Positions 34,446-42,155 of a DNA stretch of 64,000 nucleotides are shown here, piece by piece. Origin of the DNA: Branchiostoma floridae. Its lineage: Eukaryota; Chordata; Leptocardii; Amphioxiformes; Branchiostomatidae. The position numbers were made by a program, and so were the translations under genes. Numbering within the stretch: position 1 is the first letter of the stretch; the number at the start of each line of letters is the position of its first letter. The stretch covers positions 33,294,673 to 33,358,672 of the forward strand of contig NC_049980.1 of assembly GCF_000003815.2 (NCBI RefSeq), in the 5' to 3' direction. The notes under the pieces are model-generated. The model made no database searches, was not told where the DNA came from, and saw only the letters and a list, made by a program, of their open reading frames with translations.

Positions 34446-36355
34446 AGCTGTAGTGTGAACCTGGGGAGGACGTTCGCTGTTCGGTACGGCTTTGAGTTGG
34501 TTCTACACTTTGTAGCTCAGTACTGAAAATTACTGTTGCAGTATTACATTGGAAATGCACATTTACACTAGAAAACAACTGGACTGTATATTTTTGTACC
34601 TTTCTGTCTTCATGGACATTACTCTAGCAAAGTCTCAAGAAGAATAAAAGACACAAGTTAATGTAGCAGCTGGGTAGATTTTGTAAATGGTCAAATTTAT
34701 GATAGCATCTACTATCTATCTTTCATCAGTTACTGCGGAAACTATTAAGTCCATTAAACAGGTATTCACACTTTAAGTAAAATACCAAAAGATGGTAGAC
34801 AATACCCTTTGGAAACACCAGGTAGTTTATAACTACACCTGTTGATCAAACCTCACTTGTAAATAAATAAATAAACTTGAAAACCATGTAGAACCAACTC
34901 TGGCTGTTTAAAGTCCCCCCAGTGTGGTATGCCACTGTACGTGTTATAGGTTGTACGGTCCCAAAATGTGTTGTGACAGAATTTTGCACGTATCTATCTC
35001 CATTGTAGTGTGCGAGGCGATTCACTGATGGGCGATCATGGGTACTGAAAAGGGTCATGCGAAAGAACAGGTTTGTTTCCACCGTGTGCAGAGGTTGTGT
35101 GCAGTCTCTTTCCTTTCCTTTCTTTTCTTTTTTTTTCTTATAAAGTCATGAATTCTTGAGTAAGAAGCAAGTTATGCATGATACATGTATGTTTGGTTGT
35201 TGTTTGTGTATGAAACTATGTTTAAGTGGACAGTAAGGTTTCACTGTACATGAGAGAGTTCTTGACTTGGCAAATAAGTATGATTCAAATGCTGTTTTTT
35301 GAGACAGTCATCCATAAACCGTTACAGAAATATTGATGTGGAGGGGGCAAGGCAATGAAGGTGTTTCTGTGCTGTACTTGGAGTTATTGGGATGTGGTGA
35401 TATAAGGTCATTTAACAGAAGGTAGAGATGAAATAGTCAAACCAGTACAAGTGACGAAGTCTACAGCTTGGAAATGTAACCACTTTTTGCTGGTCCCTCA
35501 GTAAATTTTCCTATTGACAAAATCATCAGGATTCCTCGCAATTTTTAAGTGACAATTGTCCATATAGACCAAGCTTTAGTGTTCCCAAATCATCTTGAGC
35601 AGGTTTGACTGTAAAAAAAATTACTAGTAAATCAACAATGGCAAGAGCTGGAGAAACTGCACAGAAGAGTATGCAGAAGATGCTGTGTTCTGTATGGAAG
35701 ACTAGTGATTTTGTTGTTGTGTGTCTTGCAAACAACAGTAAATCACAGTCTTCCTTACGGTGCATCGGCAAAGTCAACTAACTACATGTAGTCTACTACA
35801 GTAACTGTTCATCGGTCCTACGTTTTGACAGAAGAGTGAAGATCAACAATCATATTGCAGGGATAGCAACAACAAAGGCAAAATATTAATTGAAGTCAAT
35901 CTTTCAGTAGTCACCATATATTTTAGCTTTATTGGGTGGGAATTTTTTTTTTAAGTGATGCTTCCAATGTAATTTTTCCTTCAGTCTCACCCAATCAAGT
36001 TATTTCCTTTGTTCTTAAACCTTTCAAGGTGAAAATATAGCAAGGGGGTATAAAAAATGCAGAGGGCAGGGAGGAAAACATGAATGTAACTGTATTCACT
36101 CAATAAAACTGAGTAAACTAAAGCATAAACCTAGTTCTCAGGGTCTTGTTTTCATTGTTTTTCCAGTGCAGCATATATTTTTTTAGATCCGAGAACCAAC
36201 AAATTATATTGGTGTGGCAATGTGACTTTCCACCTACAGTAAAACATTGGGAAGTTAAACTTCATAAACCTACACGACCAAAGTATGATTGCTGCCATCA
36301 CTGACATGTCGTTTCTCGTTCCAGTGTCAGACAACACTCTGGGAAGCTGTTCTGA
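10941..36355 (+). CDS. HNRNPK: hnRNP K, three-KH-domain RNA-binding protein (whole gene, 15 coding exons)
   Basis: Joined exons: 10941-10968, 22213-22248, 23194-23285, 24226-24282, 26137-26180, 26879-26951, 27751-27876, 28336-28408, 28705-28760, 28909-29125, 29753-29975, 30455-30627, 32223-32275, 33239-33408, 36325-36355. These give 483 residues plus stop, every junction GT-AG and in phase. hnRNP K is a nuclear-cytoplasmic poly(C)-binding protein in splicing, transcription and translation control. Visible: bipartite basic [14 protein letters not shown] (res. 23-38, NLS-like), KH1 about 43-109 with G59-K-Q-G62, KH2 about 123-195 with G141-R-A-G144, Gly/Arg-rich region about 196-399, KH3 about 403-474 with G424-R-G-G427, tail [10 protein letters not shown]. 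Vertebrate proteins are about 463 residues; the KH1-KH2 linker is shorter here and the central region more Gly-rich. mir-7 sits in the last intron. Partial duplicates of the KH2 and KH3 exon starts lie beside the real exons. Confidence 0.95.
11690..12420. repeat. About 150-bp tandem array in intron 1, 4-5 copies
   Basis: Blocks CTGAAAATTTTTCCAAGAAA, GTGTGTACTACAGGTGTGTT and GGTGGAAAGAGAAGCCAT recur with spacing near 150-180 bp (for example 11835, 12018, 12167, 12318). The right-hand copies are most alike. Confidence 0.85.
13290..13990. repeat. About 145-bp tandem array in intron 1, 4-5 copies
   Basis: AGTTAGATATCGGAGAAACA, ACTGTTCAAAANCATA and GGTATTAGAGGTATTGTAGA recur at about 13310, 13455, 13590 and 13760 with indels. 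Confidence 0.8.
14480..16415. repeat. About 145-bp satellite in intron 1, about 11-12 copies
   Basis: TTTGAGTTGTAGCCCC recurs near 14945, 15155, 15303, 15450, 15590, 15770, 15912, 16050, 16195 and 16358, each with ATCAAATTTTACANTAAAA, AACTCTCCTTTCTNGTCCG and GTGAACAGAATAAGACTTCT. Spacing is 137-182 bp. Copies are diverged, so the array is old. Confidence 0.9.
16530..17390. repeat. About 180-bp tandem array in intron 1, 5 copies
   Basis: CCATTATTCTGATGATTTTC, GATACAGCTGCGTTTTACCT and GGCTTTACAAAGGTGTTTTT recur near 16570, 16750, 16920, 17103 and 17305. It begins about 120 bases after the 145-bp satellite ends; the short unique piece between them (16415-16530) is GC-rich. Confidence 0.85.
17700..18010. 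promoter_or_regulatory. Unique intronic block rich in TAAT homeodomain cores
   Basis: Between repeat arrays, 17760-17900 contains several ATTA/TAAT cores (CATTATTAATTGGC, GCATCATTAATGA) and then CACGTG at about 17922. It is not repeated elsewhere in the window. A conserved enhancer is a guess. Confidence 0.25.
18155..18330 (-). repeat. Dispersed repeat, inverted copy of 3749-3925
   Basis: Reads TCTCCCTCTGCTTCCAAAAA through GAACTTGCAAATAAACTTTT, the reverse complement of the left-flank copy with scattered differences. Confidence 0.7.
19760..20120. promoter_or_regulatory. GC-rich island in intron 1 with palindromic X-box and octamer
   Basis: A unique, unusually GC-rich block with GTTGCCACGGCAAC at 19970-19983 (a perfect palindrome fitting the RFX X-box), GATAAG near 20019 and ATTTGCAT at 20108-20115. 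Candidate enhancer or internal promoter. Binding is inference from motifs only. Confidence 0.35.
21330..22150. repeat. About 140-bp tandem array upstream of exon 2, 6 copies
   Basis: AGCGTCTGTCCTCTCTGTCA, GTGGAAGACTAGCTCTTCAG and CTGGATCGAGATCACTTTCC recur near 21368, 21508, 21646, 21763, 21900 and 22055. It ends about 60 bases before the exon 2 acceptor. Just before it (20820-21060) is a separate pair of AGCCTG..CCAGA.TGTTTCC blocks. Confidence 0.9.
22213..22248 (+). CDS. HNRNPK: hnRNP K coding exon 2
   Basis: 36-nt exon after TTCTTCTTACAG, encoding [12 protein letters not shown], ending with donor GTACAG. Phase 1 at both ends, so it could be skipped without frameshift. An alternative AG two bases downstream exists but would break the frame. 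It follows directly a tandem array that ends about 60 bases upstream. Confidence 0.75.
22676..23125. mobile_element. Foldback element in intron 2 (family of 42880-43250)
   Basis: Contains TCTGTCACCTTCTTCAGGGC, CTGACCGGTTGTACTTGG and GCAGCTAGGTGTCGCTGCTG, with inverse counterparts near the other end, plus a GACAGACAGACGAACAGAC run. The same blocks recur at 42880-43250. Non-coding. Confidence 0.65.
23194..23285 (+). CDS. HNRNPK: hnRNP K coding exon 3 (NLS and KH1 start)
   Basis: Encodes [19 protein letters not shown].. then [10 protein letters not shown]. Matches the basic nuclear localisation segment and first KH1 strand of hnRNP K. Acceptor TGTTGTAG, donor GTACTG. Confidence 0.92.
23905..24125. 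repeat. Short tandem repeats with CCTAGGAGAGATCCCGATCG
   Basis: The phrase TTGGTCCTAGGAGAGATCCC followed by GATCGCAATCTGT occurs three to four times with small changes in intron 3. Confidence 0.8.
24226..24282 (+). CDS. HNRNPK: hnRNP K coding exon 4 (KH1 GXXG)
   Basis: 57 nt encoding [19 protein letters not shown], the KH1 helix-GXXG-helix core (GKQG). Acceptor TTTTCCAG, donor GTGCGT, phase 0 on both sides. Confidence 0.93.
25095..25142. repeat. (CT)n microsatellite in intron 4
   Basis: CTCTCTCT runs interrupted by TTT and TATCTA. The rest of 24300-26130 shows no gene; 25640-25915 has open frames on both strands without recognised domains. Confidence 0.8.
26137..26180 (+). CDS. HNRNPK: hnRNP K coding exon 5 (KH1)
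   Basis: 44 nt encoding [14 protein letters not shown] and two bases of an Arg codon, the variable loop and second strand of KH1. Acceptor ACTCTCCAG, donor GTATGT. Confidence 0.92.
26879..26951 (+). CDS. HNRNPK: hnRNP K coding exon 6 (KH1 end)
   Basis: Completes the split Arg codon and encodes [24 protein letters not shown], the last strand and helix of KH1. Acceptor TTCACAG, donor GTAAGT. Joins directly to the KH2 exon; the vertebrate linker of roughly two dozen residues between them is absent. Confidence 0.93.
27495..27786 (+). repeat. 146-bp tandem duplication covering the start of the KH2 exon
   Basis: Unit 1 is 27495-27640 and unit 2 is 27641-27786. Both start GTTATGCTAAAAGTGC and end with GACCTGAAC. 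Unit 1 carries a copy of the acceptor and the first 12 codons ([12 protein letters not shown], 27605-27640) but no usable donor; read-through hits TAG within seven codons. Unit 2 leads into the intact exon 7. Confidence 0.9.
27751..27876 (+). CDS. HNRNPK: hnRNP K coding exon 7 (KH2 first half)
   Basis: 126 nt encoding [20 protein letters not shown].. through [17 protein letters not shown], with the GRAG loop of KH2. Acceptor TTTTCTCTCCCAG, donor GTGGGT, phase 0 both sides. The first 36 bases are duplicated upstream. Confidence 0.94.
28336..28408 (+). CDS. HNRNPK: hnRNP K coding exon 8 (KH2)
   Basis: Encodes [25 protein letters not shown], following a T18 tract and CAG. The STERV motif is typical of the KH2 turn. 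Donor GTACGT, phase 1. Confidence 0.94.
28705..28760 (+). CDS. HNRNPK: hnRNP K coding exon 9 (KH2 C-terminal helix)
   Basis: Encodes [18 protein letters not shown] after completing a Gly codon. Acceptor TTCTACAG, donor GTAAGA. Confidence 0.93.
28909..29125 (+). CDS. HNRNPK: hnRNP K coding exon 10 (Gly/Arg-rich)
   Basis: Encodes [20 protein letters not shown] followed by an acidic-aromatic stretch and RGG-type repeats ([15 protein letters not shown]..). Aligns with the PIKG..PYDP segment after KH2 in vertebrate hnRNP K. RGG arginines are the expected methylation and RNA-contact sites. Strongly GC-rich against its introns. Confidence 0.92.
29753..29975 (+). CDS. HNRNPK: hnRNP K coding exon 11 (Gly/Pro/Met-rich)
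   Basis: Encodes [20 protein letters not shown].. with PPPSRG and GGGPPPMRN pieces, in the place where vertebrates have the proline-rich SH3-binding region. Donor GTGGGG at 29976; phase 2 matches the next exon. Confidence 0.88.
30168..30235 (-). mobile_element. Short LINE fragment, same family as 906-1186
   Basis: GGTTATGTCTTGTTCTTTTC followed by TGAGCTGGTATGAGATA matches the segment at about 1090-1125 of the left-end LINE relic. Confidence 0.5.
30455..30627 (+). CDS. HNRNPK: hnRNP K coding exon 12 (Gly-rich)
   Basis: Encodes [20 protein letters not shown].. with [12 protein letters not shown] and long glycine runs. Acceptor TTGCACTTGCAG, donor GTGAGA, phase 2 in and 1 out. Confidence 0.88.
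30685..31060 (+). mobile_element. tRNA-derived SINE in intron 12
   Basis: Head resembles a tRNA: TGTAGCTCAACCGGT (A box, about 30691) and GGTTCAAGTTCC (degenerate B box, about 30754), ending TCAGGACA which pairs with the starting TGTCC. The body holds GGATGAGACATAAAATGCAG and GTCCCGTGT, like the conserved central part of deuterostome SINEs. Exact family is not assigned. Confidence 0.65.
31256..31590. mobile_element. TIR element with CAGGGTTGGACAAGT ends (hAT-like)
   Basis: Perfect 15-bp inverted ends CAGGGTTGGACAAGT and ACTTGTCCAACCCTG bound 335 bp rich in CACTTGCCCGA motifs in both orientations. CAGGG-type ends recall hAT elements, but no clear 8-bp target duplication is visible. Confidence 0.65.
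32223..32275 (+). CDS. HNRNPK: hnRNP K coding exon 13 (KH3 first strand)
   Basis: Encodes [25 protein letters not shown] is the signature first strand of hnRNP K KH3. Acceptor TCTCCCACAG, donor GTAAGC. Confidence 0.94.
32549..32758. mobile_element. MITE, TACTGTAAATGCA family, copy 2 (complete)
   Basis: Inverted ends TACTGTAAATGCA and TGCATTTACAGTA. Interior GCGGTGG motifs and CATGTACTGTGGTCTCTTAC match copies 1 and 3 in reverse orientation. Confidence 0.8.
32905..32946 (+). pseudogene. Pseudo-exon 1: partial copy of the KH3 exon start, stopped
   Basis: After TTTCGTCCTCGTAG the copy reads [13 protein letters not shown] then TGA. The acceptor AG and GRGG loop are kept, but the reading frame ends 13 codons in. 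A GTATGT at about 32979 could act as donor, so a poison-exon role is possible but unproven. The real exon is 33239-33408. Confidence 0.85.
33105..33152 (+). pseudogene. Pseudo-exon 2: partial copy of the KH3 exon start, stopped
   Basis: After TTTTTGTCCTCCCAG the copy reads [15 protein letters not shown] then TGA. The loop is SRGG instead of GRGG. It shares flanking AAGATAACTTT..GATTTTTGTCC with both the real exon and pseudo-exon 1, so the duplicated unit includes intron end plus exon start. Confidence 0.85.
33239..33408 (+). CDS. HNRNPK: hnRNP K coding exon 14 (KH3 core)
   Basis: Encodes [20 protein letters not shown] then [20 protein letters not shown] and the C-terminal helix [10 protein letters not shown]. 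Acceptor GTCCCGACAG, donor GTGGGT, phase 2. Two decayed copies of its first part lie 134 and 334 bases upstream. Confidence 0.95.
33561..33709. mobile_element. Hairpin MITE, 149 bp
   Basis: Near-complete palindrome: TTGAACAAAGTCTCCTTCGT..ACGTTTTGACGACCATCTG against CAGATGGTTGTCGAAACGT..ACTTTGTTCAA. Lies just after KH3 exon 14. Confidence 0.75.
33765..33946. mobile_element. MITE, CATCTGTGTTGG family, copy in intron 14
   Basis: Outer ends CTCATCTGTGTTGGCAGAAG and ACTTCTACCAACACAGATGA are inverted; interior has CAACACA..AAATCTG and CAAGTCCAATTTTTT. Other copies: 37755-37835 (short), 48530-48720, 52409-52607, 57128-57283, 60795-61088, and a lone end at about 28850-28876. Confidence 0.75.
34411..34446. 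repeat. (GTT)n microsatellite
   Basis: About eleven TTG/GTT triplets after GTGCTGC, in intron 14. Confidence 0.9.
35009..35048 (+). CDS. HNRNPK: Possible alternative last exon of hnRNP K
   Basis: After CTCCATTGTAG, in the phase required by exon 14, the frame gives [13 protein letters not shown] and TGA. Vertebrate hnRNP K has alternative C-terminal ends after the same SV dipeptide, so a second terminal exon is plausible. The sequence does not resemble known tails and no clear AATAAA follows closely, so chance is a real alternative. Confidence 0.3.
35685..35770 (+). ncRNA. mir-7: mir-7 microRNA hairpin in the last hnRNP K intron
   Basis: The 5' arm at 35695-35717 begins TGGAAGACTAGTGATTTTGT, the invariant bilaterian miR-7 sequence. 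The 3' arm (about 35732-35754, ACAGTAAATCACAGTCTTCC) pairs with it over a short loop (GTGTGTCTTGCAAA). miR-7 sits in an hnRNP K intron in vertebrates and in bancal, the fly orthologue, so position and sequence support each other. It lies between exons 14 and 15 on the same strand, so it is expected to be made from the hnRNP K pre-mRNA. Confidence 0.96.
36325..36355 (+). CDS. HNRNPK: hnRNP K coding exon 15 (C-terminus)
   Basis: After TTCTCGTTCCAG the frame encodes [10 protein letters not shown] and TGA, matching the vertebrate tail SVKQYSGKFF. This identifies the true last coding exon, 2.9 kb after exon 14. Confidence 0.94.
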
Positions 36356-37511
36356 GCTGTTCCTGACCCGTGACCCTTCACCTACGACCTCCAGCAGCAG
36401 CAGTGCACCCTGAGCCATTTTTTGTGCGTTGTTTTAGTTTGTAGTTTTATCGCCCTGCGTAGGCAGCAGTTGTATCCGGCTTCTTCGGCACAGTTTTATT
36501 ACTCTTTTTGTACGGTTCACGGACGCAGGCTCCCCGTTTTTCTACCCCTTGTAAATTGACTACCCTTTCCTGCAAATGTTATTAGTCAGGGGTGTCTTAA
36601 AGTGTTCGTACAAGTTTTACCAAATTTGTACGATTTTTACGGAGTACGTACTAATTTTATGAAATTCATATGATCTACTACTACCAAAGATATGAATTTT
36701 ACGGTTTCATATCAACACAAGTTTTATGGAATTCATATGACTTTAATCAATTGTAAGGATTGTATGTATTCCGTAAAACTTGTAAAATATGTATGTTCCT
36801 TAGCAGTGGAACGTAAGAATTCTGTAAAATTTGAATGTATTCCGTAAAACTCGAATGAATTCCGTAAGATTTGTATGAACAATTAAGGCACCCTTGTTAG
36901 TGGCTCCCAGTAAATGCAGGTTTTGTAAAGAGGCGCTTGTGTCGGTGTTTCCCTCTGGCTTTTATATAGTGCAGTGACCGTGATGATTCGGACCGAGGTC
37001 CACTGATAAACAGGGCTCGTGTTAAACTAACACCGTCGTCAGATTTGTGTAATAATGATTGTGAACTAAAAAATGTGATATTAATGTTGAGAAACTCCTT
37101 TCCACTAGACGCCGATCGGCCGCGCAGCAACCAAATTTTGACGTGTGCGACCCTTTGTCTCATAATTGGAATATGGGGCAAGATGTACAAGTGTTACATT
37201 AAAATTAAAAGAGAACAAAACACACAGAATGTAAAAAAAATTCTTTATCCATGGAGTTCGTTGAGCGTCAGTCAAATCTTTGGTGGCTGCAGCTTCTAAG
37301 TGGAAAGGGGGTGTAACCGATGTCATGAAAGTACTAATTTTTGTTGGACTAACCGAATACATAGACGGAGAGTATTTGATGTGGAAGGGGTTCTTTCTGC
37401 TTGAACATGTGGAAACAGGATGCCAAATGAATAGAAAGCAAGAAGAGGGGCAGGTGGTGGATGTATTTTTAAGGACCACATTGTCAGATTTACTTTTTCT
37501 TCAAAAATAAA
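36356..37511 (+). other. HNRNPK: Likely hnRNP K 3' UTR with poly(A) signal
   Basis: No coding sequence follows the TGA. An AATAAA occurs at 37506-37511. The end is inferred; other A-rich motifs are present. Around 36595-36890 the sequence repeats ACGGAATTCATATGA-like and ATTCCGTAAAACTTG-like pieces in both orientations, a short palindromic low-complexity block. Confidence 0.4.
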
Positions 37512-38975
37512 CTACTATTGACCAAGAGTTGATTGTCTTGTGTTGTCTTCAAATCAAAGTGTATGAGTGTGGCTTGAAAGGGTGCTGTTTGCAAGGAGCG
37601 TCTTGGATCTTGGATGTAAGTTCCCTTATGCCTTACAGCAGTAAGAGGAATATATAGACTGTTGATTTCTTGCCGTATCCGCAAGATCACGTGTTAATAA
37701 GATCACATGTCTGAAGTGATTGGTCATCAGTATTGATCCTGAAGAAGGCAACAGTGGTCGTTGAAAATTTTATCTGTGTTGGAAGAAAGTTTAGTATTGT
37801 ATTATGATTACTACCAACACAGATAAGCTAACTAGTCCATCATAGTTTAAGACGTGCAGTTATCTTTCAAATTTGTTTCAGTAAACCATTAGGCGTAACA
37901 CACTAGTTTTGTAGAGTAGGTAAGGTTTGGTCTACTCACATCGAGAACACTTTAAATGTGGTGGAATCCTTAACAGAAATTTGGGGATGGTTAGTAAAAG
38001 AATAACACACACAGAAGCGGTTCACATTAGCTGCATTTACTGTATTCACAATCAGCATAAATAAGCTGCTAAAATAAAGATTGGATTATATAATACAATA
38101 GCTTTCATTACTACCAAAGAAATTGCAAGTCGTTGAAATAATGAACCGACTTGCTGCAGCACAAGGTACATAGTTAGATATTGGCAAGCTTCAAGTCTTT
38201 TTCTGCTTTGTCTCCGTAGCGCAGCCACAGTCGCAAAAACATGACATGGATAGCTTGAATTTTTTTACATGAATGAAACGAAACAAATGCTGGCCACATA
38301 GCTGAGTGCTATTATATATATTTTTTTTCTTGTAAAGGTTATTGCCTTTTTGCATTCTTGTGTCAATTTTCTCAACCAACAGAAGATGGGAATGACATGC
38401 TGGGGAAATGTTTGTGTTTTCCCCATCAATATTCTAACATATCACAAATAGCAGTCACCACAACATTTACCCATGTCAGGTATTCCAACACAGAGCGACA
38501 AAAACAAACCCTTAGTTCCCAGTGGTAACGTTACACCAAATCTTCACCCTCCAAGAAGAGAAAAGTTAAATACATGCCTCTACTTTTGGTAGTACCCGGT
38601 AAAGATGCATTCTACCACACATTGCTAGGGTCACTAAAGGATGTATTAAAAACATCAGAAAATGCTTTTATACTGAAGAAATTGGCTGTCTTTGAGAAGT
38701 GGTTTCAAGTGAAAATTGCTCAATTTGTGGAGATGTTTCGGTACTTGTTGATGAACACTTATTTACTGAGCCCTACAATGTTTGGTACAGCTTTTCTCAA
38801 ATAGTTCCCAAGCAAAGAGCACCCCACAGCAATCTACAAGACAGATAGATAGACCTGATAGACTCAACACAGCTTAGCGAAGTTCATTTGGAATCATCAA
38901 CGGACTATATTATAATCTCTAGTGTAACTACTATGATGTAACTACAAAGAATTATACCAACTACATGTACATGTA

Positions 38976-39300
38976 CAGTCAAACCTGTACAAGTGACCAC
39001 TCTACATATTAAGGACCACCCAACCATTGATAAACAGTCAAACCTGTACAAGTGACCACCTCTACATAAGGACCACCTGGCCATTGATATACAGTCAAAC
39101 ATGTACAAGTGACCACCTCAACGCAAGGCCCACCTGGCCATTGATATACAGTCAAACCTGTAAAAGTGACCACCTCTACATAAGGACCACCTGGCCATTG
39201 ATACACAGTCAAACCTGTACAAGTGACCACCTCTACATAAGGACCACCCAACCATTGATATACAGTCAAACCTGTACAAGTGACCAGCTCTACATGAGAA
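38976..39300. repeat. 57-bp minisatellite between the two genes, 6 copies
   Basis: CAGTCAAACCTGTACAAGTG followed by ACCACCTCTACATAAGGACC recurs at 38976, 39035, 39092, 39149, 39206 and 39263. The core also occurs singly at 20635, 35560, 39590 and 63685 as dispersed foldback fragments (AGTCAAAACTGCCTAAGAAG..GTGGTCACTATAGACAGG). Confidence 0.9.
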
Positions 39301-39366
39301 CCACCAGGACAATGTGACCATTTTGATGATTTTTCCCATTCACACTAAGAATCCTGTCTATAGTTA

Positions 39367-39581
39367 ACGCTAGTTCACCTTTATCCATTGGGTAACCTAT
39401 ATCCGTTGCTTTGAAAAATTTGGCATTTGGGGATGTCACGTCGACGGACGTTGGTTTCAAATTGCAATATTTTCAGTAAATTGCAGTCTCAAACTACCAG
39501 CTGTCTGCTTGATGTGCCTAAATACCCTGATATGAAAAACAATGGGTATAGGTTACCCTGCGGATAAAGGTGAACTAGCGT
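39367..39581. mobile_element. MITE, CACCTTTATCC family, complete copy, TA target
   Basis: About 38-bp inverted ends starting ACGCTAGTTCACCTTTATCC, interrupted only by 4 variable bases before GGTAACCTATA. TA on both sides (39365-39366, 39582-39583). Second copy of the family at 2334-2493. Confidence 0.85.
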
Positions 39582-40500
39582 TACATGTACCTTTTGTCCA
39601 CATAGACCAGATTTAATGTTTGCTGCATCAGTGGCCTTTCTGGGCAGGTTTGACTGTACAAGCATCAACACTGTCTTTATTCAATAACTTCAGTCCCAGA
39701 GGATCCTACAGTTGGTTGGAGCAAAGGGAAGTAATATGATCCCAAGTACACCACAATAATTAGTATCTATTGTACACCTGTTCCCAACAAGATGCAGAAC
39801 AATTACTACAGGTGAGGTTGAGACACAGATGGTAGAATTGCTTGTCGTGGACCCGTAACAGCACAATCACATGGATAATTCAACCTAAACAATAATAACA
39901 ATTGGAATTGTAAAGCTGGACTTTAGTTCAAGCAGTGTGGAATTTTTTCTACTTCACTGGTGCACTGAAACTCCAGTGGTCCCAAAACACGAATCATGTC
40001 ATGTCATTCATTCATCAACTTGCAGCTAGGTGAAATTTCTGTCTTAAAACTTTTTTTCTATTGCTCTACATACAAACTAACCTCTTTTTTACCAATTCTT
40101 TTTCATATTACCAGTCAGGTTCCAAAGGAGTATAATTATAGGACATCTGTATTTTTGTGAACGTTAGTCCATCTATGTAACACATTCTTACTACCATATT
40201 TTTGTTCAAACAGCACAAGCAACTTGTTATACCTTTTCTCTGTCCATAAAATAGTCAACTTCATCTTTTCCAAAATTTTTGATCAAGTTCATCAACCTTG
40301 TTTTCTACCTACTCTGACCAAGCTGGCAAGGTATGCACTGTCTCAACTACATGAAACATATCTTCTTCACTACTGAGATGTTTCTCTCTAGTTACATCAA
40401 AAAGCAAAAAAATGCTCTATTGTACACAGAAATGTACATTACCACAGCAGACACTCTGTAACACATCATATGTACATGGTACTGCTTAAAAATAATAAGG

Positions 40501-40712
40501 CTGTTCACAGAACCAAGTGAGCATGCACAGCAAGATGCACTGTGGGTATAAAATGTCAAAGTTGAATTCCCCTAAGACAAAAACAAGACATGTATCTGGA
40601 CATGTATCAAACACTATCTGGACAAGAAGTGTTTACAAGTTAGGGGTGTTCACCTTTGACATATTACCCACAATGCTTCTTGCTGCACATGAGCAGTTTG
40701 AACTATGAACAG
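40501..40712. mobile_element. Foldback MITE, about 75-bp arms
   Basis: CTGTTCACAG..GCACAGCAAGATGCACTGTGG..ATGTCAAAGTTGAA and its reverse complement with about 80 percent identity. Lies in the region that could be endophilin 3' UTR. From 39660 to 41600 otherwise nothing is recognised. Confidence 0.75.
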
Positions 40713-41628
40713 GCTTATAGGACAAATCCCTGACCTGCCATCGCAGTGTAGGAATAACTTAACGGAAACAGAAACGTTCCACTGCCAAGTTACAGGTGCC
40801 ACAAAATGTTTAGAGGTTCATCTCCAAATGTGACACCTAAAATTAGCCTCGAACCCAGTCTTGCTAGCTTCAGTATTCTTTTAACAGTTGCTGCCTCCTC
40901 AAGAAGACTGGATTTCAGGCTAAACTACTATCACCTGACACAGTTATAGTTATAGTCATTAAAACAAACTTAAGAACATGAAGTTTACGACGTTTCACCA
41001 GACTGCCTCATAGATGTTTTTTTTCTATATATGAACATGCATAAGGTACAACACTAGACTAGGACTGGCAGACTGCTTCATATGTAAACAAGGAAGATTC
41101 ATTTCAGTGATATCACCACACATTTTGGGGCAAAAGTTCTAGTTCCCTATAGCCACATGAGAATAAATTTTTACTCGGACAAGGTAAACATGTCTACTTT
41201 CTTATTGGTTGTTTGAGGTGAAGTTAATAACTCTAAACTATTACAATATCATCTTTCATTTTTCTACTTTCTGAGAGAAGCCCTTACTGTGAAGCAAATG
41301 CCATACTCTTCCAACCTTCTAAGACTAAAGAGACTGGTGCCATTCACAAAATACTGTGTATCACTGACACAAATCTTCCTTGTCATACCTTCAAAATGAT
41401 ATTTTCTAGGTACATGTACTTCTTTGAAAAGCATCTGCAGTTATAACGTTAATGTTCCAAAGTCATGCCCAAAGATCATAATAAATGTACCTAAGAAGTT
41501 TTTCTAGGGCTTCCTAAGGGTTTATGGATAGCAGATGTTGGCCAGGAGAGTCAGTCTGCAGTATGGGTAACATTCCCCCTTGTGTTGGCAAATAAAACCC
41601 CATGGCAGCCACACTCCCCTGGCAAATA

Positions 41629-41837
41629 GAGTCATTTCCAGATGGGGTGGCCATCTTGGTTTTTCCAGGGTCATCCGGCTTATTTCAAGTTAGAGTGGTA
41701 GAACTTACCACTGAAGATGACCCACCTAGACTCTAATACACTTTCAACAAGGGACTCTCCTAAACAACCTCGTTTTGATGCATAACCCCAGACGACCTTG
41801 GGAAATCCAAGATGGCCGCCCCATCTGGAAATGACTC
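41629..41837. mobile_element. Foldback MITE with TA target site
   Basis: Ends GAGTCATTTCCAGATGGGG and CCCCATCTGGAAATGACTC, extended by GGCCATCTTGG/CCAAGATGGCC. TA flanks both sides. It lies about 100 bases past the endophilin stop codon. Confidence 0.85.
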
Positions 41838-41940
41838 TATTATTCTCCCAGTTTGGTCAAACGTTACTAATTCTTCAGCCAGCCTAATCAGTCTAGTGGA
41901 GATGATGTAAGAAGTCGTGACAGACGCTGGGTGCTCGACT

Positions 41941-42155
41941 TTACAGCAGGGGGACGACCACCTCGACGTAGTTGACTGGGAAGAAGCCGGACTGTCCCTT
42001 CACGGTGCCCTCGAACCAGTTCTCGTCGATTCTGTTTGTAAGCGTGATGAGGTCTCCCTCCTGGAAGCCGAGCTCTCCCTCGTTCTCGGGATCGAAGTCG
42101 TACAGCGCCTTGCAGCATGGCTGCTGGGGGGGCTGGTGCTGGTGCGAGGGGGAAT
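41941..42155 (-). CDS. SH3GL: Endophilin A last exon: SH3 domain and stop
   Basis: Encodes [20 protein letters not shown] then [47 protein letters not shown], stop TAA (41941-41943). All SH3 ligand-pocket residues are present (ALYDF, the WF pair, P and Y of PVNY). Acceptor CTTGCCCAG. Confidence 0.96.

Noticed and set aside
39009-39339. Repeat protein with GGPYVEVVTCTGLTVYQW units
   Set aside because: Translation of the 57-bp minisatellite; 57 is divisible by three, so the frame stays open by chance.
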